Source: an uncultured Oscillospiraceae bacterium
Lineage (GTDB): Bacteria > Bacillota > Clostridia > Oscillospirales > Oscillospiraceae
Reading direction: 5' to 3'
Assembly (NCBI GenBank): GCA_934572465.1
Contig: CAKTLG010000009.1
Location: 1-64,000, forward strand
DNA: 64,000 nucleotides
Part shown: piece by piece, positions 47,545 to 56,253 of the stretch
Layout: each line of letters begins with the position of its first letter
Numbering within the stretch: position 1 is the first letter of the stretch
Position numbers and translations under genes: made by a program
Notes under the pieces: model-generated
The model's database searches: none
The model's input: the letters and a program-made list of their open reading frames with translations, nothing else
What the model was told of the DNA's origin: nothing

Positions 47545-49314
47545 ATGGGAAAGATCGTAAAGGTCTCCGGCCCGCTGGTCGTGGCGTCGGGACTTTCGGA
47601 AGCGAATATGGCGGATGTCGTCCGCGTGGGCGAGCAGCGCCTGATCGGCGAGATATTGACGATGAGCGGCGATTCCGCCGCCATCCAGGTCTATGAGGAG
47701 ACCTCGGGCCTCGGCCCGGGGGCAGAGGTCGTGACGACCGGCGCGCCGCTGTCGGTCGAGCTCGGCCCGGGTTTGATCGAGAACATTTACGACGGCATCC
47801 AGCGCCCGCTGGAGGTCATCCGCCGGAAGACCGGCGGCAACTTCCTGCCGCGCGGCGAGGAGGTCCCCGCGCTCGACCGCGAGAAGAAGTGGGACTTCAC
47901 CGCCGCCGCCAGGGCCGGCGATCATCTGATCGGCGGCGACGTGCTCGGCACCGTACAGGAAACACCGTCCATTCTCCACAAGATCATGCTGCCGCCAAAC
48001 ATGAGCGGCACTGTGAAGGAGATCAAGTCCGGCAGCTTCACCGTGGCCGATACCGTCGCCGTCATCGAGACCGACAGGGGCGAGACGAAGGAGCTCACGA
48101 TGATGCAGAGGTGGCCCGTGCGCGTGGGCAGACCCTATACGAAGAAGTACCCGCCCGTCACGCCGCTCCAGTCCGGCCAGCGCATCGTGGATACGTTTTT
48201 CCCCGTGGCCAAGGGCGGCACGGCGGCCATTCCAGGCCCCTTCGGCAGCGGCAAGACCGTCATGCAGCACGCGCTTGCCAAGTGGGCGGACGTGGATCTC
48301 GTCGTTTACATCGGCTGCGGCGAGCGCGGCAACGAGATGACCGACGTGCTGCGCGAGTTCCCCGAGCTCATCGACCCGCGCACGGGCGAGAGCCTGATGA
48401 AGCGCACGGTGCTGATCGCCAACACCTCGGATATGCCGGTCGCGGCGCGCGAGGCGAGCATCTACACCGGCATCACCATCGCCGAATACTTCCGCGACAT
48501 GGGCTACGCCGTCGCGGTCATCGCGGACTCGACCTCCCGCTGGGCGGAGGCTCTGCGCGAGATGTCGGGCCGTCTTGAGGAGATGCCGGGCGAGGAGGGC
48601 TATCCCGCGTACCTTTCCTCCCGCCTTGCGCAGTTTTACGAGCGCGCGGGCGTGGTCGAATGCCTCGGCAGCGGCGAGCGGCAGGGAAGCCTCACCGCCG
48701 TCGGCGCGGTCTCGCCCCCGGGCGGCGACCTCTCCGAGCCTGTTTCGCAGGCGACGATGCGCATTGTCAAGGTCTTCTGGGCGCTGGATTCGTCGCTGGC
48801 CTACCGCCGCCACTTTCCCGCCATCAACTGGCTCAACTCGTATTCGCTTTATCTCGATTCCCTGCGCCCGTGGTACAGCGAGCACTTGGGGCACGAATTT
48901 CTGGAGAACCGCGAGTGGGCGATGGCGATGCTGCAGGAGGAGTCGAGCCTCAACGAGATCGTGCAGCTCGTCGGCAAGGATTCGCTCAGCGCGAAGGATC
49001 AGATCACACTCGAGGTCGCGCGCATGATCCGCGAGGACTTCCTGCAGCAGAACTCGTTCGCCGACAACGACGCTTATTCCGAATACGACCGGCAGGCGCG
49101 TATGCTCGCGCTCATCCGGCAGTACGATACCCAGTGCCGCAGCGCGGCGGAGCGCGGCGGCAGCCTTGCGGAGATGTTCGCCATCCCCGCGCGCGAGAAG
49201 ATCGGCCGCGCCAAGGGCGTGCCCGCCGACCAGTACAAGGACGCCTACGCGAACCTGCTCGTCGAGATGGAGGAGCAGCTTGCCGCGGTCGCCGAGAAAG
49301 GAGCGCAGGAGTAA
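47545..49314 (+). CDS. ntpA: V-type ATP synthase catalytic subunit A
   Basis: The 589-residue protein is the nucleotide-hydrolysing subunit. The beta-barrel N terminus ([15 protein letters not shown]) is followed by the non-homologous insertion characteristic of A/V-type A subunits (about 115-190). Walker [10 protein letters not shown] is near residue 232, with the catalytic GCGERGNEM and the arginine-rich [14 protein letters not shown] region after it. All catalytic residues look intact, so the complex should be active either as ATPase or as synthase. Its stop codon overlaps the subunit B start by one base (TAATG). Confidence 0.97.
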   Translation: MGKIVKVSGPLVVASGLSEANMADVVRVGEQRLIGEILTMSGDSAAIQVYEETSGLGPGAEVVTTGAPLSVELGPGLIENIYDGIQRPLEVIRRKTGGNFLPRGEEVPALDREKKWDFTAAARAGDHLIGGDVLGTVQETPSILHKIMLPPNMSGTVKEIKSGSFTVADTVAVIETDRGETKELTMMQRWPVRVGRPYTKKYPPVTPLQSGQRIVDTFFPVAKGGTAAIPGPFGSGKTVMQHALAKWADVDLVVYIGCGERGNEMTDVLREFPELIDPRTGESLMKRTVLIANTSDMPVAAREASIYTGITIAEYFRDMGYAVAVIADSTSRWAEALREMSGRLEEMPGEEGYPAYLSSRLAQFYERAGVVECLGSGERQGSLTAVGAVSPPGGDLSEPVSQATMRIVKVFWALDSSLAYRRHFPAINWLNSYSLYLDSLRPWYSEHLGHEFLENREWAMAMLQEESSLNEIVQLVGKDSLSAKDQITLEVARMIREDFLQQNSFADNDAYSEYDRQARMLALIRQYDTQCRSAAERGGSLAEMFAIPAREKIGRAKGVPADQYKDAYANLLVEMEEQLAAVAEKGAQE

Positions 49315-50690
49315 TGATCCGTGAATATAAGACCATTCGGGAGATCTCCGGCCCCTTGATGATCGTGGATCATGTGCAGGGCGTCACCTACGACGAGCTT
49401 GCGGAGATCGTGCTCTCCGACGGCTCCACGCGCCGCTGCCGTGTGCTCGAGGTCAACGGCGAGCGCGCGGTCGTGCAGCTGTTTGAAGCGTCGGCGGGCA
49501 TCAACCTCGCCGGCTCGCGCATCCGCTTTCTGGGCCACCCGCTCCAGCTTGCGGTGTCGCGCGATATGCTCGGCCGCGTCTTCAACGGCATGGGACAGCC
49601 CATCGACGGCGGCCCCGCCATCATCGCCGACGAGCGCCGCGACATCAACGGCCTTGCGATGAACCCCGCGGCGCGCAATTATCCCAACGAATTCATCCAG
49701 ACCGGCATTTCCACGATCGACGGGCTGAATACCCTCGTGCGCGGGCAGAAGCTGCCGATCTTCTCCGGCTCGGGCCTTCCGCACGCGCAGCTTGCCGCGC
49801 AGATCGCGCGGCAGGCGAGGGTGCTTGGCGGCGAGAGCAATTTTGCCGTCGTCTTCGCGGCCATCGGCATCACGTTTGAAGAATCCGAGTACTTTGTCAA
49901 CGAGTTCAGGCGCACCGGCGCCATCGACCGCACGGTGCTCTTTACGAACCTTGCCAACGACCCCGCCGTCGAGCGCATCGCAACGCCGCGCATGGCGCTC
50001 ACCGCCGCGGAATACCTTGCCTTTGACTGCGGGATGCACGTGCTCGTCATCCTGACGGATATCACGAACTACGCCGAGGCCCTGCGCGAGATCAGCGCGG
50101 CGAAGAAGGAGGTCCCCGGCCGCCGCGGCTATCCCGGCTACCTCTACACCGACCTTGCGACGATGTACGAGCGCGCGGGCCGTCAGGTGGGCAAGGACGG
50201 CTCGATCACGATGATCCCCATCCTGACGATGCCCGAGGACGACAAGACCCACCCCATCCCCGACCTCACGGGCTATATCACCGAGGGGCAGATCATCCTC
50301 TCGCGCGAGCTGTACCGGCGCGGCATCAACCCGCCGGTGGACGTGCTGCCGAGCCTGTCGCGCCTGAAGGACAAGGGCATCGGCGCGGGCAGGACGCGCG
50401 AGGATCACTCCGGCACGATGAACCAGCTCTTTGCGGCCTATGCCACCGGCAAGGAGAACAAGGAGCTTATGTCGATCCTCGGCGAATCGGCGCTCAGCCC
50501 GACGGATCTGCTGTATGCCAAATTTGCCGACGAGTTTGAAAAGCGCTACGTCGCGCAGGGCGCGGACGAAAACCGCTCCATCGAGCAGACGCTCGACCTC
50601 GGGTGGGAGCTCCTTTCCATCCTGCCGCGCAGCGAGCTCAAGCGCATCAAGCCCGAGTATATCGACAAATATCTCAAAAAAGACGAGTAA
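49314..50690 (+). CDS. ntpB: V-type ATP synthase subunit B
   Basis: The 458-residue non-catalytic subunit begins with [17 protein letters not shown]. The P-loop region is replaced by [19 protein letters not shown], as in other B subunits, so ATP is not hydrolysed here. [13 protein letters not shown] contributes to the catalytic site of subunit A (arginine finger). Length is normal. The ATG at 49314 shares its A with the stop codon of subunit A, and GGAG lies just before. Confidence 0.97.
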   Translation: MIREYKTIREISGPLMIVDHVQGVTYDELAEIVLSDGSTRRCRVLEVNGERAVVQLFEASAGINLAGSRIRFLGHPLQLAVSRDMLGRVFNGMGQPIDGGPAIIADERRDINGLAMNPAARNYPNEFIQTGISTIDGLNTLVRGQKLPIFSGSGLPHAQLAAQIARQARVLGGESNFAVVFAAIGITFEESEYFVNEFRRTGAIDRTVLFTNLANDPAVERIATPRMALTAAEYLAFDCGMHVLVILTDITNYAEALREISAAKKEVPGRRGYPGYLYTDLATMYERAGRQVGKDGSITMIPILTMPEDDKTHPIPDLTGYITEGQIILSRELYRRGINPPVDVLPSLSRLKDKGIGAGRTREDHSGTMNQLFAAYATGKENKELMSILGESALSPTDLLYAKFADEFEKRYVAQGADENRSIEQTLDLGWELLSILPRSELKRIKPEYIDKYLKKDE

Positions 50691-50702
50691 GGGGGCTGAC
50701 AC

Positions 50703-51413
50703 ATGCCTGCAACCACTGTCAATCCCACCAGAATGGAGCTCACGCGCCTCAAGGCGCGGCTGCGCACCGCCCAGCGCGGACACAAGCTTTTGAAGGACAA
50801 GCGCGACGAGCTGATGAAGCAGTTCATGGAGGTCGTGCGCGAGGATCAGGCGCTGCGGCAGAGGGTAGAGCAGGCGCTCATGCGCGCCTACGGCTCGTTC
50901 ACCGTGGCGAGCGCGCTGATGTCGCCGGAGATGCTCGAGCAGGCGCTGCTGTGCCCGCGCCGGAGCGTTTCGCTGGAGCAGTCGTTTGAAAACGTGATGA
51001 GCGTCGAGGTGCCGCGCTATCAGTTCCGCCTTGCGGGCGGGGACGGCGCGGATGTCTGCCCCTACGGCTTCGCTCAGACGAGCGGCGAGCTGGACGACGC
51101 CGTGCGCGAGCTCGGCGATATCCTGCCCGACCTGCTGCGTCTTGCGGAGGCCGAGAAGGCGACGCAGCTGCTCGCCGCCGAGATCGAGCGCACGCGGCGG
51201 CGCGTCAACGCGCTCGAATACGTCAAGATCCCGCAGATGCAGCAGAGCATCAAGTATATCACGATGAAGCTCGACGAGAACGAGCGCGCCAACACCATCC
51301 GGCTGATGAAAGTGAAGGATATGCTCTTGAAAGAGAGCATCGAGGAGCGGCGCGCCGAGGATCTGGAGGCCCTTGAAGCGTTCGGCGCAGCGGGCGGTCA
51401 GAGCGGCGCATAA
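50703..51413 (+). CDS. ntpD: V-type ATP synthase subunit D
   Basis: The 236-residue rotor shaft is a long antiparallel coiled coil: the N-terminal helix (NPTRMELTRLKARLRTAQRG, LLKDKRDELMKQF) and the C-terminal helix (RTRRRVNALEYVKIPQMQQS, IKYITMKLDENERANTIRLM) show the family signatures. It completes the operon order H-I-K-E-C-F-A-B-D. GGGGG lies before the ATG and a terminator follows the stop. Confidence 0.96.
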   Translation: MPATTVNPTRMELTRLKARLRTAQRGHKLLKDKRDELMKQFMEVVREDQALRQRVEQALMRAYGSFTVASALMSPEMLEQALLCPRRSVSLEQSFENVMSVEVPRYQFRLAGGDGADVCPYGFAQTSGELDDAVRELGDILPDLLRLAEAEKATQLLAAEIERTRRRVNALEYVKIPQMQQSIKYITMKLDENERANTIRLMKVKDMLLKESIEERRAEDLEALEAFGAAGGQSGA

Positions 51414-51422
51414 CGGGAAATG

Positions 51423-51456
51423 AAAACGGAGCCATCTTCAGATGGCTCCGTTTTGC
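51423..51456. terminator. Bidirectional terminator between subunit D and ytvI
   Basis: AAAACGGAGCCATC, a TTCA loop and the perfect complement ending in TTTT form a 14-bp stem between convergent genes. Confidence 0.92.
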
Positions 51457-52544
51457 TGCTGTATGGGCCCGCTTTGCGCCGCGTCCGGCGCGTTCCGCTG
51501 GCGCATCGTCTGCACGATCAGCAGCAGGAGGAAGGGAAAGAGCACCATGCCGGCGAGACCGAAGCTGCAAAAGCCGAGATACATCGCCGCGAGCGACGCC
51601 ACCGGCGGCAGTCCCGCCTGCGCGGAGATGAGCTTGGGCTCGAGCACGTTGCGCGTGATAAGCGTGCAGAGGTAGAGCGCGAGCAGCACGACGGCCTTGG
51701 GCGGGAAGCCGAACAGCAGCGTAAAGACCGCCCATGGCACAAGCGCTGTGCCCGTGCCGAAGACCGGCAGCGCGTCGAGCAGCGTGATGAGCAGCGCGAG
51801 CAGCAGCGCATAGCGCTGGCGCATGAGGAGAAAGCCGCCGAGCAGCTCAAGGAATGTGACGCACGAGAGCGTGAGCTGCGCGCGCAGCCAGCGGGAGACG
51901 GAGTGCGTCACGCCGCTGCGGAAGATGCGCAGCGAGCGCAGCGCGCCGCCGGAAAGGCGGCGCTTGACCGCCGCGCAGATCGCGGGATACGACGCGGAGG
52001 TGAAAAAGACCGCCAGCACGCAGGTGGCGACGGCGAGCGCCCCGCCCGGGAGCGCGGCGGCCGCCGAGGTGAGCGCGGAGACCGCGCGCGAGGAAAGCGC
52101 GCGCAGAAGACTGTCGACATCGCTGAGCGTTTTGGCGAGCTGCTCGTGCAGATAGGCGCGCAGCCAGTCGGGGCAGGCGGCGCTGTAGCGCTCGGCGCGC
52201 GTGAGCAGATCCTCGACGGCGCTTGGCACGGCGTCGAAAAACGCGGGCGCGGCGGCGAGCAGCGCGCTGGTCTGGCCGAGGAGGGTCGTCCACAAAAGCG
52301 AGAGCAGCCCGCCGAGCAGAAAGAGCAGCAGGAGCGTCAGCAGCAGGGCGGAAAAGCCCCGCCGGAAGCCCAGCCGCCGCTGCATCCGCAGCACGAGCGG
52401 CTCAAAGCGCGCGGCGATGAAAAACGCCAGCAGGAACGGCAGACACCACGGCAGAAGATAGCGCAGCAGCAGGTAAAAAAGCCCTGCCGCGGCCGCCGCG
52501 GCAGCGGTGAGCAGCAGAAAACGCCGGAGACGCGCTTCGTCCAA
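51438..52544 (-). CDS. ytvI: YtvI-like sporulation integral membrane protein (AI-2E transporter family)
   Basis: The 368-residue protein has about eight membrane helices and belongs to the PerM/AI-2E exporter-like family. The C-terminal signature appears in LLITLLDALPVFGTGTALVPWAVF and NVLEPKLISAQAGLPPVASLAAMYLG. Sequence and context favour the YtvI subgroup made during sporulation in Firmicutes; the transported substrate is unknown. The TTG at 52544 is chosen since GGAGGAGG lies 8 bp before it; an ATG farther upstream lacks a ribosome site. The end of the gene overlaps the terminator stem. Confidence 0.86.
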   Translation of the reverse strand: MDEARLRRFLLLTAAAAAAAGLFYLLLRYLLPWCLPFLLAFFIAARFEPLVLRMQRRLGFRRGFSALLLTLLLLFLLGGLLSLLWTTLLGQTSALLAAAPAFFDAVPSAVEDLLTRAERYSAACPDWLRAYLHEQLAKTLSDVDSLLRALSSRAVSALTSAAAALPGGALAVATCVLAVFFTSASYPAICAAVKRRLSGGALRSLRIFRSGVTHSVSRWLRAQLTLSCVTFLELLGGFLLMRQRYALLLALLITLLDALPVFGTGTALVPWAVFTLLFGFPPKAVVLLALYLCTLITRNVLEPKLISAQAGLPPVASLAAMYLGFCSFGLAGMVLFPFLLLLIVQTMRQRNAPDAAQSGPIQQQNGAI

Positions 52545-52573
52545 AAAAGCTTCCTCCTCCCATGAAAAAGTGG

Positions 52574-52602
52574 TTGCATTACGCGCGGCAGTGTGATAAA
52601 CT
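52574..52602 (+). promoter_or_regulatory. Promoter of the ACT-domain gene
   Basis: TTGCAT and TAAACT are separated by 17 bp, 43 bp before the start codon. Confidence 0.5.
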
Positions 52603-52645
52603 ATCGCCAATTAAAAGACAAATGACCGTGAAAGGAGAACACACT

Positions 52646-53086
52646 ATGACAACGGCGACAAGATTCTACCTCGTCTCGGCAGACGCGCTGCCCGAGATCT
52701 TCCTCAAGGTGGCGGAGGCCAAGCGCATGCTTCAGTCCGGCGAGGTGCGCACGGCGGGCGACGCCGCCCGCGCCGTCGGCATCAGCCGCAGCGCATTTTA
52801 TAAGTACCGCGACGCGGTGCGCCCGTTCAACGACATGAAGACGGGGCGCATCATCACGTTCTACACCATGCTCAAGAACAATCCGGGCGTGCTTTCCAAC
52901 GTCCTCTCTATTTTTGCCAATTCCGGCGCGAATATACTGACGATCAACCAGAGCATCCCGACCAACGGCTGCGCGGCGGTGACGATTTCGGCGGAAACGT
53001 CGGAGATGCAGGAGTCGATCGAGGAGCTGATGGCGCAGGCGCTGGCGCTGGACGACGTGGTGCGCTTTGAGATCCTGGCCGCGTGA
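52646..53086 (+). CDS. ACT-domain protein (PheB/UPF0735 type)
   Basis: The 146-residue protein has an N-terminal helix-turn-helix-like region (residues 20-60; RTAGDAARAVGISRSAFYKY) followed by an ACT domain (about 70-143; YTMLKNNPGVLSNVLSIFAN, ANILTINQSIPTNG). This is the PheB/UPF0735 arrangement, usually encoded next to amino-acid biosynthesis genes. ACT domains bind amino acids. Here the gene precedes a shortened aspartate kinase, so it may sense an aspartate-family amino acid; this is inference. AAGGAG precedes the ATG. Confidence 0.9.
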   Translation: MTTATRFYLVSADALPEIFLKVAEAKRMLQSGEVRTAGDAARAVGISRSAFYKYRDAVRPFNDMKTGRIITFYTMLKNNPGVLSNVLSIFANSGANILTINQSIPTNGCAAVTISAETSEMQESIEELMAQALALDDVVRFEILAA

Positions 53087-53119
53087 CGGCGCGGCACCCC
53101 GGCAAGACGTGCGGCATAC

Positions 53120-53167
53120 GATGGATTGGCGGCTGCTGTAGAGCGGCGCGCCGATCCATCTTTTTTT
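53120..53167 (+). terminator. Terminator/attenuator between the ACT gene and aspartate kinase gene
   Basis: GATGGATTGGCG and CGCCGATCCATC form a 12-bp stem (one G-U) followed by T7. The T-run ends 16 bp before the aspartate kinase start codon and no separate promoter was found between. It may therefore act as an attenuator. No T-box, lysine riboswitch or leader peptide was recognised. Confidence 0.7.
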
Positions 53168-53183
53168 GTTGGAAGTGGTTCCT

Positions 53184-54158
53184 ATGAGCCTTTTGGTGCT
53201 GAAATTCGGCGGCAGCTCCGTGCGGGACGCCGAGCGCCTTGCACGAATGGCCCATATCGTGCGGGAAAGACACAGCGCGGGGGACGGCGTGGTCGTCGTG
53301 CTCTCCGCGCAGGGCGATACGACCGACAGGCTGCTGGAGAAGGCGGCGGAGGTGACGGAAAAGCCGTCGCCGCGCGAGCTTGACGCGCTGGTCTCGGCAG
53401 GCGAGCAGATGAGCGCGGCGCTGGGCGCGATGGCGCTGCAGCGCCTCGGCGTGGATGCGGTGTCGCTGTGCGCGTGGCAGCTGCCGCTGCACACCGACGA
53501 TGTGCATACGAACGCGAACGTGAAGGAGGTAGGCACGCAGCGCATCCGGCGGGAGCTGGAGGCGGGGCGCGTGGTCGTGGCCGCGGGCTTTCAGGGCGTG
53601 GACGCCGCGGGCGACATCACGACGCTCGGGCGCGGCGGCTCGGATACGAGCGCGGTGGCGCTCGCCGCAGCGCTGCACGCCGACGGGCTGATCATCTACA
53701 CCGACGTGGACGGGATATTCTCCTCCGACCCGCGCGTCTGCCCCGACGCGGTGCGCAGAGAGCGCATCTCGTATGACGATATGCTGCTGCTCGCGCGCAA
53801 GGGCGCGCAGGTGCTGCACGACCGCAGCGTGGCGCTCGCGCAGAAAAGCGGCGTTGCGGTCACGGTGCGCTCGTGCGGGGAGGAGAGCGCGGGCAGCGTC
53901 GTCAGCGGCGAGGGAGAGGACGTCCCAGTCGTCGGCGTGACGCAGAAAAAGAGCGCGAACAGCGCGCTCGCGGCGATCACGGCGGTGGGCGGCGCGCTGC
54001 CGGACATCGCGCTGGAGCGAGCGGCCATCGAGGCGCTGGAGCGCGCTGGGCTGTGCGTATACGCCATCGCGGAGGGAGAGCGGTACATGAGCCTCTTCGT
54101 GCTGCGCGCGGACGCGGAGGACGCGCTGCGGCTCGTGCACGGCGCACTGATCGGGTAA
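53184..54158 (+). CDS. Aspartate kinase, shortened form
   Basis: The enzyme phosphorylates L-aspartate, the first step to lysine, threonine and methionine. The kinase domain is complete: VLKFGGSSV (7-13), SAGEQMSAAL, GFQGVDAAGDITTLGRGGSD and YTDVDGIFSSDPR. At 324 residues the protein is well below the usual 400-460. The regulatory part keeps only the end of an ACT pair (VGGALPDIALERAAIEAL, AEGERYMSLFVLRADAEDAL). The first ACT domain is largely missing, with no frameshift visible. Feedback control may thus be altered or supplied by the neighbouring ACT protein. The ribosome site (GGAAGTGG) is modest. Confidence 0.88.
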   Translation: MSLLVLKFGGSSVRDAERLARMAHIVRERHSAGDGVVVVLSAQGDTTDRLLEKAAEVTEKPSPRELDALVSAGEQMSAALGAMALQRLGVDAVSLCAWQLPLHTDDVHTNANVKEVGTQRIRRELEAGRVVVAAGFQGVDAAGDITTLGRGGSDTSAVALAAALHADGLIIYTDVDGIFSSDPRVCPDAVRRERISYDDMLLLARKGAQVLHDRSVALAQKSGVAVTVRSCGEESAGSVVSGEGEDVPVVGVTQKKSANSALAAITAVGGALPDIALERAAIEALERAGLCVYAIAEGERYMSLFVLRADAEDALRLVHGALIG

Positions 54159-54163
54159 AGGGG

Positions 54164-54201
54164 AAACGCGGAAAGGGGGAAGCCCCCTTTCCGCGTTTTT
54201 T
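54164..54201 (+). terminator. Terminator after the aspartate kinase gene
   Basis: AAACGCGGAAAGGGGG, an AAG loop and the perfect complement form a 16-bp stem with T6. Confidence 0.92.
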
Positions 54202-54203
54202 CG

Positions 54204-54232
54204 TTGCAAAGCGCGCGCCGCTGTGGTAAACT
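54204..54232 (+). promoter_or_regulatory. Promoter of the cooC-cooT operon
   Basis: TTGCAA and TAAACT are separated by 17 bp, 29 bp before the cooC start. Confidence 0.5.
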
Positions 54233-54261
54233 GGGCCAAAGAGAAGCGAGGAGGGGTGCGC

Positions 54262-55029
54262 ATGGAAGAAAACGGCGCAAGGATACTTGCCGTTGCGGGC
54301 AAGGGGGGCGTCGGCAAGACCTCCATCTCCGCGGCGATGGTGCGCCTTTTGTGCGAGCGCTATCCGGACAAGCGGATCCTTGCCATCGACGCGGATCCCG
54401 CCGTGGGGCTTTCCACGGCGCTCGGCATCGATGTGGGCGAGACGCTGGACGATATCCGCCGCGAGGTCGCCGGCGAGGTGACGGAGCGGCAGGGCGGCGG
54501 CGTGGGCGATATCCTGCAAAGCGTGCGCGGCCGGCTGCTCGCGGCGATGGAGCACCGCGCGGGATACGACTTTTTCGCCGTCGGCCGGCCGGAGACGGCG
54601 GGCTGCTACTGCGCGGTGAACACCTATCTGCGTCAGGTCATCAGCCTGCTGATCGGCGACTATGACTATGTCGTCATCGACAGCGAGGCGGGCATCGAGC
54701 AGATCAACCGCCGCGTGCTCGAGCGCGTGACGCAGCTGCTGCTCGTCTCCGACGCGAGCCGCAAGGGGCTGCAGGTCATCCGCACGGTGCGCCAGGTGGC
54801 GCAGGAGCTTGTGATGTACGAGCAGTGCGGCGCGGTCATCAACCGCGTGCCGGACGGCGTTGCGCGCGAGGAGCTCGACACGGGCGATATCCCCGTGCTC
54901 GCCGTCATCGGCGAGGACGCGGCGCAGACGGAGTTTGACATCATGGGAAAGACGGTCTTCGATCTGCCGGAGGATTCCGGCGTGCTGGCAGGAACGCGGC
55001 AGGCGCTCAGAGCGCTTGCCATCATTTGA
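54262..55029 (+). CDS. cooC: CooC-like nickel-insertion ATPase
   Basis: The 255-residue MinD/NifH-type ATPase drives nickel insertion into carbon monoxide dehydrogenase. It has the deviant Walker A VAGKGGVGKTSISAA near residue 10, switch I LAIDADPAVGLSTALG and the metal-binding CxC in RPETAGCYCAVNTYLR. DYVVIDSEAGIEQI and a C-terminal regulatory segment follow. The CxC and surrounding residues match CooC, in contrast to HypB or UreG. It is followed by a His-rich protein and CooT. No CO dehydrogenase gene is in the window. GAGGAGGGG precedes the ATG. Confidence 0.9.
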   Translation: MEENGARILAVAGKGGVGKTSISAAMVRLLCERYPDKRILAIDADPAVGLSTALGIDVGETLDDIRREVAGEVTERQGGGVGDILQSVRGRLLAAMEHRAGYDFFAVGRPETAGCYCAVNTYLRQVISLLIGDYDYVVIDSEAGIEQINRRVLERVTQLLLVSDASRKGLQVIRTVRQVAQELVMYEQCGAVINRVPDGVAREELDTGDIPVLAVIGEDAAQTEFDIMGKTVFDLPEDSGVLAGTRQALRALAII

Positions 55030-55043
55030 GAGGAGAAGAAACG

Positions 55044-55328
55044 ATGGAGCATACCCACGAGCATGAGCACACGCACGACGGCGTGACGCACACCCATCCG
55101 CACACGCATGAGCATCCGCACGACCACGATCACGCGCCCGAGGGCGCGGCGCGCACGAAGGCGCTGCTCGCCTATATGATCGACCACAACGAGCACCACT
55201 GCGAGGAGCTGGCCGCGCTGCTCGGCAGCGTGGACGGACAGGCGAAGAAAAAGCTGAACGAGGCCATCGGCAGCTTCGAGGTCGCAAACGTGCAGCTGCG
55301 CGAGGTGCTCGCGCTTTTGGAGGAGTAA
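55044..55328 (+). CDS. Histidine-rich metal-binding protein
   Basis: The 94-residue protein has 13 histidines among its first 30 residues (MEHTHEHEHTHDGVTHTHPH and onward), a clear metal-binding tail. An alpha-helical domain follows (about 42-94; ARTKALLAYMIDHNEHHCEE, AIGSFEVANVQLREVLALLE). Such His tails store or hand over Ni2+ (compare HypB, SlyD and CooJ). Its position between cooC and cooT makes a nickel chaperone of the CooJ kind the likely role. Zinc binding cannot be excluded. AGGAGAAG precedes the ATG. Confidence 0.85.
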   Translation: MEHTHEHEHTHDGVTHTHPHTHEHPHDHDHAPEGAARTKALLAYMIDHNEHHCEELAALLGSVDGQAKKKLNEAIGSFEVANVQLREVLALLEE

Positions 55329-55332
55329 GAAG

Positions 55333-55524
55333 ATGTGCCTTTCCACGGTATACAAAAACGAACAGAAAAAGGAAAATCTGCTCTGCACCGACGTGACCAC
55401 CATTGAGAGCGACGGCCGCACCGTTACGCTGACCGACCTCTTTGGCCGTCAGGTGAGCGTTACGGGCTTTGTCCGCCGCGCCGACCTGACCGGCGGCACT
55501 GTGGTGCTGGAGGTAACGGAATAA
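55333..55524 (+). CDS. cooT: CooT-family nickel-binding protein
   Basis: The 63-residue protein starts with the family signature MCLSTVY, in which Cys2 is the known nickel ligand of CooT. A small beta-barrel follows (LLCTDVTTIESDGRTVTLTD, TGGTVVLEV). CooT helps mature CO dehydrogenase; homologues occur widely in anaerobes. It begins 4 bp after the His-rich gene. Its length is right for the family. Confidence 0.9.
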   Translation: MCLSTVYKNEQKKENLLCTDVTTIESDGRTVTLTDLFGRQVSVTGFVRRADLTGGTVVLEVTE

Positions 55525-55560
55525 AAAGCGCGCGCTACGCAGCGGCGCGGGAACAAAAGA

Positions 55561-55598
55561 GAAAACGCCGGAGCAGATAACTGCTCCGGCGTTTTTTG
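55561..55598. terminator. Bidirectional terminator between cooT and plsY
   Basis: AAAACGCCGGAGCAG, an ATAA loop and the perfect complement with T6 form a 15-bp stem between convergent genes. Confidence 0.93.
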
Positions 55599-55620
55599 GC
55601 GTGTGTGGGTCTGCGGACGG

Positions 55621-56232
55621 TCATTTATCCGCGCGGTGGTCGCCGCGGTTCGCGCTGCGCAGACCGATCTCCGTGCCGCGGCGGATGCGCACGAGATTCA
55701 TGCGGTGCTTGTAGATGATGACAAGCGAGGCGAGCGAGAGCAGCAGCGCGGCGACATAGCTGCCCGTGAGCGCGCTGTAGAGCGGGAAGCTGACGACCGT
55801 TGCCATCGTGCCGAGGACGATGTAGTCCGTCACGAGCGTGATGACGATGACCGCCAGCAGAATGACGAGCGCGGCGCGCCAGTTGAGCGCAAACGCCATG
55901 CCGAGGTAGGACGCGAAGCCCTTGCCGCCGCGGAAGCGGAGGTAGAACGGGAACATATGGCCCAGCACGCAGGCGACGCCCGCGGCCGCTCCGGCGAGCG
56001 GCAGGGCAGGAAAGAGCCATTCGCACAGCAGCACGGCGGCTGCGGCCTTGCCGATATCGTGCAGGCCGACGAGGATGCCGGCCTTCCAGCCCATGAGGAT
56101 CATCGCGTTGGACGCGCCGGGGTTGCCGCTGCCGCCGGCGCGCAGGTCGACGCCCTTGAGCGCCGCGAGATACACCGCCATATTCGAGCAGCCGATGAGG
56201 TAGCTCAGCAGCGCAATAAAAACGTACTGCAA
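55621..56232 (-). CDS. plsY: Glycerol-3-phosphate acyltransferase PlsY
   Basis: This integral membrane enzyme transfers acyl groups from acyl-phosphate to glycerol-3-phosphate, the first step of phospholipid synthesis. The 203-residue protein has five or more helices and the three cytosolic motifs: GGSGNPGASNAM (residues 33-44), GHMFPFYLRFRGGKGFAS (near 92) and the C-terminal YKHRMNLVRIRRGTE. The usual GATN of motif 1 is GASN. It follows queH by 21 bp on the minus strand. A short basic tail ends the protein. Confidence 0.95.
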   Translation of the reverse strand: MQYVFIALLSYLIGCSNMAVYLAALKGVDLRAGGSGNPGASNAMILMGWKAGILVGLHDIGKAAAAVLLCEWLFPALPLAGAAAGVACVLGHMFPFYLRFRGGKGFASYLGMAFALNWRAALVILLAVIVITLVTDYIVLGTMATVVSFPLYSALTGSYVAALLLSLASLVIIYKHRMNLVRIRRGTEIGLRSANRGDHRADK

Positions 56233-56253
56233 GGAAAGGCCTCCCTTCTGTCG

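Noticed and set aside
53087-53183. Lysine riboswitch or T-box leader before the aspartate kinase gene.
   Set aside because: The 97-bp gap is too short for a lysine riboswitch and has no T-box sequence; only a terminator hairpin is present.
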